64,000 nt of DNA from Anisodus tanguticus. Lineage: Eukaryota > Streptophyta > Magnoliopsida > Solanales > Solanaceae. Made by a program: the position numbers and the translations under genes. The stretch is from NCBI GenBank assembly GCA_034509755.1, contig CM067546.1:18210615-18274614 (forward strand). Direction: 5' to 3'. The notes under the pieces are model-generated. The model was not told the DNA's origin. It searched no databases and worked only from the letters and a program-made list of their open reading frames with translations. This document shows, in pieces, positions 33,552 through 44,400 of the stretch (position 1 is its first letter; each line of letters opens with the position of its first letter).

Positions 33552-34518
33552 CGCGGCTCTGTACTGGGGCGCCGCGGCGCTGTAGACGAACTGCTGAGGA
33601 GCCGCGGCCCAGTTGTTCTGCGATCTCTGTTGTTGTTGCTGCTGTTGGTTCTGTTGACCGCGACCCTTGCCACGACCACGGCCTCCTCTACCGCCGCGAC
33701 CTTTTCCACCCTTGCCGCCGTGGCCCTGCCGCTGTTGGGAGTTGTCTGGTGGCGTCTGATCTTGGGGTTGCGTGTCGACAGCTCACACCTGCTGGGCGTG
33801 CTCATCCTGCTTAGCACGACGGGTTTCTTCGAGCAACAATTGTGAGCGAGCTTTGTTAAAACTCGGTAGCGGATCTGCCTGTTGAATAATGGTGGCCAAA
33901 GTATCATATTCGCCCTTAGTAAGGCCAGAAATAATTTGTAGCACCATTTTATCGTCAGTGACAGGCGTGACGATGTTGGAGAGTTGATCCGCTAGAAGTT
34001 TAAGCTGCTTACAGTACTTAGAGACATTGGAGAAGTTTTCAAGACGTGTTTTGTTGAACTGTTCTTCCAAATACAAGGCACGAGTGTGCTTGTTGTCCTG
34101 AAAAATTTCCTCCAAATGATTCCACAAGTCAAGGGCTGTGGAGTCAGATTTCATGATAGTAAGGAGCAAATCCTGAGAGATACTACCATATATCCATTGT
34201 TTGACGCCGGCGTCGAGACGATGCCAGATAGAATCATCAACCTCCGTAGGCGCGGAATAGTGTCATCAATATGGTCAAGCACGTTATAGAGACATGCATG
34301 ATTGCGAAAAAGTTCAACCTAGGAAGAATACTGGTTGTTTTCTTGATCAAGAATAATGGGAATATGGTTCTTGATTTTGGAAACAGTAAGGACGGGATGA
34401 AACGGGGGTGATGACTTTGTGGTGGGATTTGTGGAGGTAGAGGCGTCAGAAAGTGTGGAAGAATCAGGGATAGCCATTTAGAGAAGAGAAGAAAGGAAGA
34501 ACAAAACCCGAAAAACAA
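33470..34518 (-). pseudogene. copia-3 Gag relic
   Basis: Minus-strand pieces: an N-terminal start 'MAIPDSSTLSDAS'-type region near 34476 within 34237-34518, and the UBN2 core 'ALDLWNHLEEIFQDNKHTRA', 'VSKYCKQLKLLADQLSN' and 'KMVLQIISGLTKGEYDTL' (33783-34169). A Gly/Arg-rich and Gln-rich tail (33600-33780) encodes RGG-like basic repeats. Stops and frame changes at ~34240 and ~33783 break it. Confidence 0.8.
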
Positions 34519-34614
34519 GAAGAAAATCCGGGAGGGCCGCGGCGTAGGAGAGGCAGCCGGCGGCTGTGGAAGAGAAAGGTTTTTAGGGTTTTGTTTATTT
34601 GGCTCTTGATACCA

Positions 34615-34820
34615 TGTCAGATGATATTAATCTCCCTTGGGGAGTCTTTCATTAATATTAAGGTATATATAGAGTACAATATTCATCCCTTATACAATAG
34701 GAATCCTAAGCCTATACAAAAGAGGAATCCTAGTCTGACCATAATTATATTTACACAATATATGGAAATATTCTAATTATGGGTAGTGAATATATTGTTT
34801 TCTATATTTACACGTTTACA
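34615..34820 (-). repeat. copia-3 5' LTR
   Basis: 206 bp, TGTAAACGTGTAAATATAG... to ...TGACA on the minus strand, followed by the PBS at 34601-34614 and flanked by ATAAG. Confidence 0.92.
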
Positions 34821-35133
34821 ATAAGTAATACTTGCATAACTAATACTTGCATTACTAATACCTGCATAACTAATATCTGCATAATCCTAACCAACTACCA
34901 AACGACCCCTAAAGGAATTAAGTTTTCATATTTCTTCCTTTTTTTGTTGTAAATAAAAATAAAGAGCTCTCTACCACTATTTTCTCATCTCTCCCCAACT
35001 TCCAAAGTGGGGGAAGAAGTATACTGATTGGTAAGAAGCTCAGTAGATATACATCTGTTTTTATGGTAAAAAAATTATGATACAATTACTCGGTACAACA
35101 ATTTATGAGTTTGCCTTATATATCGTGATGCAA

Positions 35134-35489
35134 TCGTATCCCGTCGTAACAAGGGTGGGTGAATAGTATGGGTGAAAAAATAGGAAAGGGTATATATGGC
35201 TTTTTGATTTGTCCATTCAAAATCTTCAGGTGTAATCTAGTTGAATATACCATTCAAACTTGAATTCAGGACTAATTGGCAACCATAAAAAATTATTTTC
35301 TTAATATTATAACAACAATGACTAGTCACAAGTACATCACTGACAATAACAGCTCAAACTTGAATTCAGAACTAATTGGCCATGCTACATTCTGCAGACT
35401 CTAGAATTACTGGCCTATGCACCAGTCATATTTTCCCCTTACCATATTAATAAAATATCTGAATTTATTGCAAGTTTACTCGTTGAGAG
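35134..35489 (-). other. Downstream/3'-UTR region of the MFSD12-like gene
   Basis: Noncoding. On the minus strand it follows the stop at 35490. AATAAA-like words occur, for example the plus-strand tttatt at 35464-35469. The exact polyadenylation site cannot be read. Confidence 0.4.
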
Positions 35490-38400
35490 CTATGCCAAGA
35501 GCGGTTCTGTCAATGCCTTAGGATGGGATATGTGGAATCTTATGAAAAATGCGACTACGACTCCAATTAAGGCAGAAATCCCTGGAATGAAACCTAGAGA
35601 AAATCGTGTAACGGAGAAACAAGGATATGCTGGATCACAGGCAACAGGATCTGCACCTGCATTATTGACAACAAACCTCAAGTTAATTTGTCAGTAACCT
35701 GAATCAAACTTGTCGCGCATAACAAACCGACAATAAGAGAATGAGAAAAAGGGCAGCCCGGTGCACTAAGCTACCGCTATGCGAGGTGTTCGGAGAAGGG
35801 CCCGACCACAAAGGTCTATTGTACGTAGCCTTTTCTGCAAGAGGTTGTTTTCACGGTTCGAACCCGTGACCTCTTATTCACATGGCATCAACTTTACCTT
35901 ACTCCAAGGCTCCCCTTCATTAAGAGAATGCGACATGGAGAAAAGACTCTTTTAAGTTTAACAGAGAAGAACAATATCTTGCAGAAAATGTTAGAAGGAA
36001 ATGAAAACATTTTACCTGTGGTTGCTAGCAAATCATTGTAACTAAATCTCAATGGGAAATCTTTTACAAGGATTTTGATGCATTACAACTTTCAACATGC
36101 ATGGAACTTATAATGTTTAAGTTATTGGGTAAGTCTTGCAAATTAGAATATATAATCTTTAGCATAATCAAAGCAAAACATCAAGAAAGGACACAAGAAA
36201 ACTTTTTTTAGACGTGCACGGACATAGTAGACAGAGAGAGGGTAACAAGATGCATACTCTCATATGACTCGAGAAAGTACAAAAACACTCCACATAGAAC
36301 TTTGTCAACAAAGCCCAACGATCCATAAACAAAAGCAGATCCATCAAGATCTTTATCAACTAGCTCGCTTTCCATCCCTATTGCTGTTACCTGTCATCCA
36401 AAATGCAAAACTTCTATCATATAACAACGCACATATATGACATATGAACCTGTTGGCTTATCAACTCAGAGTTACTTTGCAGCAAGAAGCAATGAATGCA
36501 CTGATGTCGTTAATTTGCAATGACAGATAATCTTACAATCCATATATAAGCTTGCAACGCCAAAGGTTAACTATCTTGAGTAATTAACTTTAAGCCTAGT
36601 TTATTTATTAAGACAATTGCTCCTTTGTTGTCTTTTTTCTAGTTTTCATTAAAAGAAAAAGAGATTCAGAATGATACATCAACAACTATGCCTCAGTTCC
36701 ATGCTAGTTGTGGTCGGGTATATCAATTCTCACTTTCCATGTGGTTCCATTTAGATTTGTCGTGAGATTATAGTAGTATTTTATGGAAATAACTTGTCCA
36801 TACCTCATGTCTACACTATCCTACATTTATTTATCATGGTCTAGTGATACGATTGAGGTGGGTATACATATTGATTCACCATGGTTAAGTGATAAAAGTA
36901 TATGTAGAAGAAAGGTTTTGTTATTCGTTTTGTTTAGTGTAAACACCAAGTGAAGGTAAGCTTATCCATGCTTTACCACAGCTGCTAGAATACCTTCGTA
37001 TTAATTGTTTAAATTGAATTAACAATTATAAAAGATAAGTTATGAAATGTTAGATTAATTTCCTGCCAGGATGGACTTCTTGTATGAGATAATTGATAGA
37101 AATTGTACCAACATGTGATATTCTTAACATACAATAGATAGGTAACAACAGAACTATACATACTGACTAATCAATCTGGAAAAAGAAAACGGAAGAAAGA
37201 AAGAACCTCACTTACCATCATCAAGGCGTTTGCTATGCCAATAAGTACGGACAAGACATACATAAAAGCATTCATGTTTATTGGGAGGAAAATTACTGCA
37301 GCTCCACAAAATAGCCAAAGGAGACCCCCAGCGGAAAACAAGGCCTTCAACCGTTCACCACTCCATTTGAGCTCCTAGAAGCAATATAAAATACTTTATG
37401 CATGAGCTGAAACGACAGGCTGGGTAACAAATATGAATTGAATGGTGAAGATAACCTGGAGGAGGACAGACACGATGAAGCTGGATAAGTAGATGATGGC
37501 AGGAATCTGTTCACATGAATAAGACTAATTAGTACAATTTTTTAAATTGCAATTCTTGTTTCAATTTGATGGCAAGGCCCATACCAAGGCTTTTGAAGAT
37601 GGGCTCATCCGTAGATCATTGATTACGTAAACAGCTAAGAAGGTCTGAGCCAAAAAGAAATACAGATACTAAAAGTTAGGTGACTTAAGCAATACATTAC
37701 TGTGTATTTGAGCGGTCAATCTTATTGAGTAGGAACGAAAAAGATCAGGTTAATACTGACCTGTGAAACATTAGTCACAACTCTAGTTAACACATAGATG
37801 CTAAGTACTTGGTAATATAAGGCTTTCTTCAACCAGTATGTCCAAGAAACTGTAACACGTTTCCCGTCAGATTCTTGTTTTAGACTGCAGAATAAAGTGA
37901 AAACTACAACGTTAATAGTCTTCTCCAGAAAGAAGTTTTCTAGTTCTGAAAGATGAAGGTGCACAAAAAAAATTGCGCGGTTCTCTTCCATTTTCATGTT
38001 TTACACAAGTGCAATTGTGTTCAAATTGTATATAAAACTCCAAAAGAATCAGCAAATACACAAATATAGCTCTGTGTATCCTCACTATGAGAGAAACATA
38101 TATCACAATTGACGCCAAGAATTATCCACAAGCAATAGCAATAAGTTAATACTACCAAAGGGGATTGGGAATATGTAGCAAACCTTGGCTCTTTAGTTCC
38201 AAGCTGAAATGTAATCACGAAGACTGCTCCAATGAAAATAGAAATATAAGCCATCAATTGGTACTGCATGTTTTGTTTCTTTAATCAATAATTAACCCAA
38301 TTGGAAACACTTGAAAATACAGATGAGCACTTGATGAAATTAAGTACCTGATTCTTAATGTCAACCTGTGAGCTAGAAGATTTCTTATTGAAGACGAAAA

Positions 38401-41400
38401 ATGCGATCGCATATAAGATTAGGCTTGCAATCTTCACCAATAATGTTTAGGCAAATGATAAAAGAGAGAAAAATATTAGTATACCATGCTCCTAAACTAT
38501 CAATACATGCAACAGATTGTATAGAAAATAACCAACCATTGTAAAAGCATTGCGACAGCTAACACATGCTACTCTGCTTGTTGGGTTTAGTGTGACACCA
38601 TTCACCATTGACCTGCAATAAGCATTTAGCCATGAATACTTATTCTGGGGTTTTCAGCACAGATAAAAGTGGACATGACAAATAGTAGAGAGAAAAGAAT
38701 ATGCGTGACAGTAAACAAAAAAAAAATTCTTATTTTCTAGCTCATGATAAAATAAATCCTGCCATAGAGTTCTTGAGGATGAAATGACAACTAAAGTTTT
38801 TAGTTTTACTCTTAGAAACATATATGTAGAAAGAGAGGCAGATACATGAGAAATATAAGAGCATTCCGTACTACGCCAGCCATTTGCACATAAAGATTCT
38901 TAATACGTTGAAGTAGATAAGCAGAGGTGATTACATGTGTGATATCTGAGTACAAGACCATCCGCTGCAGAAGATCACGGCAGATATGCAGTAACCAACA
39001 GTTTGAACAACAGGTGAATCAGATCCAATAATTTTGCAAGGGAGGCAACCACCGAAGAGTGATGTAAAAGATAGAGCAACTAACAGGCATCCCATGCCAT
39101 GCCATATTTTGAAATGACCAAACCTGTCTATCTGCGGCATAAAAGGAAAGGGAAAATGTTGCAGTGTTAAATGCTCCAACTTATTTTGCTTGATCAGTAA
39201 AAGGAAATGAATTAGATATGGATCAAATGAGAAAAAGTTTTGTACTTATATTTAAGTACATAGTGAAGAAATAATCCCCTTGATTATTTTCATTAATTGA
39301 ATAGGTATATATACAAGTTACAAAATAGGAGAATCCTATTCCTATTCTATTCCTAAAATCTTATTCTACCATAATTCTAACTCTACAATTATGGTAGTGT
39401 ATAATCCTAATTTAGGTAACAAATACATTACAATATACTACACATATATTTTCCTAATATACAATATTCTTACATTGTCTAATCTACTATGTCCAAACCG
39501 AGAGACTCTTATTTTTGGGCAAAATCCGAGATTGGCAATAAGGCAATATACACATGTATATTGTGTGTATATTGCCTTATTTAACACACCCCCGCAGTCA
39601 TAGCGGGCGGTCTTTGAACGCTGAGACTGTCCCTAAAATCTTCAAAGAGTACCGACGAGGGAAGACCCTTTGTAAAGATGTCTGCAACTTGATATCTTGA
39701 CGGGACATGACATACGCGTACCTGCCCCCGAGCAACCTTTTCACTGACAAAGTGAATGTCCATTTCAATATGCTTAGTGCGTTGGTGCTGAACCGGATTA
39801 CCTGAGAGGTAGATAGCACTAACATTATCACAATATACCAAGGTTGCCTTCTGAATGGGGCAATGAAGCTCCATAAGCAAATTACGTAACCAACATGATT
39901 CGGAGACCACATTAGCTACCCCTCGATATTCTGTCTCTGTACTTGAGCGAGATAGAGTCGCCTGACGCTTTGCAGACCAGGAGACCAAGTTGTTGCCAAG
40001 GAACATACAATATCCTGACGTAGATCGTCTAGTGTCCGGACAACCACCCCAATCCGCATCTGTGTACGAGACAAGTGTGGATGTAGATGAAGGATACAAG
40101 TGCAACCCATAGTCCAGTGTCCCCTGAATATACCGAATGATGCGTTTGATTGCATTCATGTGCTCAACTCTGGGATCATGCATGAATAAACAAACCTGCT
40201 GAACAGCATACGTAATGTCCAGTCTGGTAAAGGTAAGATACTGAAGAGCCCCTGCAAAACTGCGATAGCGGGACGGGTCCTCGTATGGTCCACCTGCCGC
40301 GGCACTAAGCTTGGGTTTTGCATCAACTGGAGTGGAAGTGGACTTACAGGATGACATCCCAGCCCTCTCTATGATCTCGGCAGCATACTTTCGTTGAGAC
40401 AAAAACAAACCACCTGAATGACGTTTGACAGCAATCCCCAAAAAGTAACTCAAGGGCCCTAAGTCTTTCATAGCAAACTCAAAACTGAGAATGGTCATGA
40501 TAGACTGGCGCAAGGCATCGGAAGAGGCAGTCAAGATGATATCATCCACATACAACAGAATGTAGGCCAAGGACGAACCACGGCGGTAGATGAACAAGGA
40601 ATTATCTGACATGCTGTGAGTGAACCCAATAGTCGAAACAAAGTCAACAAACCGCGTATACCAGGCCCGTGGAGACTGCTTAAGCCTATATAAGGACTTT
40701 TTCAACAAACAGACATGATGAGGACGGTTGGGATCCCTGAAACCCAACGGCTGATGCATATAGACTGTTTCTTTGAGGTCACCATGTAGGAAAGCATTCT
40801 TGACATCCAACTGATGAATAGGCCAAGTCTTTGAAAGAGCCAAGCTAAGCACAGTGCGAATAGTATCCGGCTTGACCACCAGACTAAACGTCTCACCACA
40901 ATCTATCCCAACCTGCTGAGTCTTACCATCACCCACAAGTCGCGCCTTATGCCGAGCAAATGACCCATCTGAATTCTCCTTATGAGCAAAAATCCACATA
41001 TACCTGATAACATTAATACCATATGGACGGGGCACCAACTCCCACGTCTTATTATCAATAAGAGCATTATATTCATCAGTCATAGCAATTTTTCAATTAG
41101 GGTCATTTAATGTGGACACAGGATTGCGGGGCAAGGGGAATTTAGAGACATCAGAATGTAAATTAAAATGTCTTTTAGGTGTAAAAATACCCCGCTGACT
41201 ACAAGTGACCGGCTATGACTCGATGAAGAATTGAGGGAATTTTGGGAATTTTCTGGGCTCGGGACGGACTGGCCAGCAGGCAGTGGGCCTGCTGGCCCAA
41301 ATCGGTAACCAGAATTATCAACTGGACCAGTTCCAGAATTGGGCTGGACTGGCCCAATTGCTGGGACTGATCCAGTAACTGGAACAGTGCACGGTACAGT

Positions 41401-44400
41401 GGGTCCAGTGGGCAGTAGGTCTGCTGGAGGATTTTGGGTGCGGGAGATGTCCGAAAAATGTCGAATAATATACGGGGATATTTGTTCATCCAAAAAATTA
41501 TATGACCGAGGCTCGGGAGTATGAACTTTCGCAAAAGGAAATTGGGTTTCATAAAAAATGACGTGGCGATTAATAATGATTTTCTTGGAGAATAAATCAA
41601 AGCATTTATAACCACGATGATTAGACGGATAGCCCAAAAATACACACGGGGTAGATCGAGCCTGAAGTTTGTTAATTGTAGTGGATGGGAATAACGGATA
41701 ACACAAGCACCCAAAAATCCTAAGATGAGAATAAGAAGGGTTCTTATTATATAGGATTTGGAGAGGGGAAGAATATGTCAGACCTTTGGACGGAATTATG
41801 TTAAGTAGATATGTTGCCATATGCAGAGCATGATGCCAAAAATACGGGGGTACGGAAGCATGAAGTAAGATAGTGCAGACAATGTTATTTATGGAACGAA
41901 TTTTGCGTTCGGCTTTCCCATTTTCAGAAGATGTATGAGGGCACGAAAAACAAAAAATTATCCCATTATTATCACAGAACTCTCGAAACATTCTATTGTC
42001 ATACTCTTTCCCATTATCACATTGAATATTCTTTATTTCTCTTTCGAATTGTGTTCTAATGAATGCTCTAAATTTTATGAAGATAGAAAACACTTAAGAT
42101 TTATTGGCAATTGGAAACGTCCACAAAAATTTAGAGTAATCATCCAAAAACAGAACATAATATCGATGACCTAACGAACTTAGAACAGGAGACGTCCATA
42201 AATCGCTATGAATAATATCAAAAGGCTATGAAGTATGAGAATTTGAGTCCACAAATGGCAATTTAACACTTTTTCCTAATGAACAAGATTAACAAATATG
42301 AGTACGACTCGTACCCTTACAAGAAATAAAGCTATTTTTATCTAAAATCGATAAAATAGAAGATCCCGGATGACCCGGGCGAGCATGCCACACGGAAGGA
42401 GAGATAGCTGCAAAAACGGATGGCAAGGCTTGACTCGATGGACTGAAACCGGGCATGATAGGATACAGATCCCCCCAACTATCACACCTCATGAGATGAC
42501 TCCCCGTCTTGAAATCCTTCACAGAGAAACCAAAAGGATCAAATTCAACAGAAACGGAATTATCAGTTGTGAACTTTCGGACAGACACTAAATTTTTAAT
42601 CAATTTTGGAGCATGTAAAGTATTCTTCAAGATAAGGGGTGGATTGGGGGGAGACAACGTTTTCTAACCATAACCCTGAATTGGAATAGAGTTGCCATTA
42701 CCAACAATTATACCCCGAGGGGTGCTCAAATTGGAATAAGAGGAGAGAGTACCTGAATCGGAAGTCATGTGAGTAGTGGCCCCGATGTCCATGTACCAAT
42801 TTGGGTCGGGTTGAGTCAACCCCAATGTGTGCATCGCTGCCTCGATATCGGTCTGAGTAGGGCCTGCTGCATGATGGGCTTGCGGAGGTCGGGGCCCCGG
42901 AATTCCTGTTCGTGACGGAACTGGGCCGTAGCCGCTTTGGAGCCGCCGCTGGCCGGGCCACCGCCGCCGATGGCCGCCACTACTGGTTGTTGGTCCTGAA
43001 CTGTTGGCCAGCCCACTGGCCGCTGAAATTACCTGCTGGATTATATGGGCTGCTGGCCCACGGCCCACTGCCCCAGCCCCACTGCCATGGGCCCCACTGT
43101 TGGGACAAGGGGGGTGGTGGGCCACTGTTCCTTGGATGGGGCCCACTGCCTGCTTGCTGACCACCGGAACCGCCACCAGAACCGTCGCGTTTGCCCCAGC
43201 GGTTTTTGTTATTATTCTTACGATTATTTTTGCCGCCACTATGATTATGGTTTTGGCCCGAATTATTAACAAAACTCGAAGAACTTGGAGAGGACGCCAC
43301 CATGACGACGGGGCTTGCTCCGGTAGCCGCCTTTTTAGCCAAACCGGCTTCTTCCAACGTAAGCATGGAGCGGGCTTGATAGAAGTCAGGAAGAGGGTTG
43401 CTTTGGCGAAGGAGACTTCCAACACCATTATAGGCCTCCGAAAGACCGGCAACCAACTGTAGAACCAGACGATTATTTGTTATCGGTGCGCCAACATTAC
43501 GGAGTTGATCCGCCAACTCCTTGAGTTTCTTGCAATATGCAGAAACGTTCGAAAATTCGTCCATTCGAACTAGAGAGAATTCCTACTCGAGTGTGACGAC
43601 ACGTGAATGTTGGTTGTCTTGGAATATGTCACGCAATCTATTCTAGACAGCCATAGCCGTGGTATCCGGCTCAATAATCGTCTGTAGAAGGTCAACCGAA
43701 ATAGTGGCGTAGATCCACCGAAAAACGGTAGCATCAAGAGTAATCCATAACTGAGGATCCTCCGCGGGAAGAGGTGTAGCGGGAGGAATGATGTGATGAA
43801 GAACTTGATGGGAGATAGCGTGAATTTTAAACAACTCCGCCCACGTCGCATATTGGACGTTTTCCATCTCAAGGACAATAGGGATACTGTTCTTGACGTT
43901 AGAAACCATGAGGGCAGGATGATAATTGTTCTTAGACATATTGAAAGAACAAAGAAGGAACGGAAATTTAAGAGAGGTTTTTTTTTTTTTTTTTTTTGAG
44001 AGCGGAAGACGAATTTTGGAAGAGAAACCCGAGGGGGGGGGGGGGTGGGGGTGTCTCGGCCGAAATAGAGAGGACAAAAGTTGGGAGAGAAAAACTTTTG
44101 TTTAGACCTAGTCTCTTGATACCATGAAAGAAATAATCCCCTTGATTATTTTTATTAATTGAATAGGTATATATACAAGTTACAAAATAGGAGAATCCTA
44201 TTCCTATTCTATTCCTAAAATCTTATTCTACCATAATTCTAACTCTACAATTATGGTAGTGTATAATCCTAATTTAGGTAACAAATACATTACAATATAC
44301 TACACATATATTTTCCTAATATACAATATTCTTACATTGTCTAATCTACTATGTCCAAACCGAGAGACTCTTATTTTTGGGCAAAATCCGAGATTGGCAA

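Larger units (their letters stand above)
29922..34820 (-). mobile_element. Ty1/copia element copia-3, structurally complete, coding-defective
   Basis: Minus strand: 5' LTR 34615-34820, PBS (TGGTATCAAGAGCC) at 34601-34614, gag-pol relic, and 3' LTR 29922-30127. The flanking 5-bp duplication ATAAG (29917-29921 and 34821-34825) is perfect. Both LTRs are 206 bp with about nine differences by eye (~4%). It inserted into the MITE at 29417-34910. It differs in sequence from copia-1/2 but has the same layout. Confidence 0.93.
29417..34910. mobile_element. MITE with tandem-repeat ends (~0.6 kb), split by copia-3
   Basis: Sequence absent from copy A, whose empty site reads gcttatataaaggaatt at ~9319. 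The right end, inverted, begins GGGGTCGTTTGGTAGTTGG. The left part carries ~60-bp tandem units containing ccacgtttggtagcta. The inner right end has four 15-bp repeats of the taatacttgcataac type (34824-34885), echoed near 29885-29915. No coding sequence. The left terminus has lost its clean inverted repeat, so the superfamily is uncertain. Confidence 0.6.
14707..35133 (+). repeat. Host segment, duplication copy B, expanded by nested insertions
   Basis: About 1.6 kb of host sequence homologous to copy A is spread over 20 kb. The collinear host pieces are 14707-15010, 15258-15449, 16235-16260, ~16620-16954, ~28402-28441, 29346-29416 and 34911-35133. All other sequence between them is inserted material described separately. 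At the copia-remnant insertion, roughly 315 bp corresponding to copy A 8910-9222 are missing, so the insertion or a later deletion removed most of the homologous small ORF. Confidence 0.85.

Noticed and set aside
35855..35865. Possible tRNA gene (B-box GGTTCGAACCC)
   Set aside because: No cloverleaf; it is the tRNA-derived promoter of a SINE with a target duplication.
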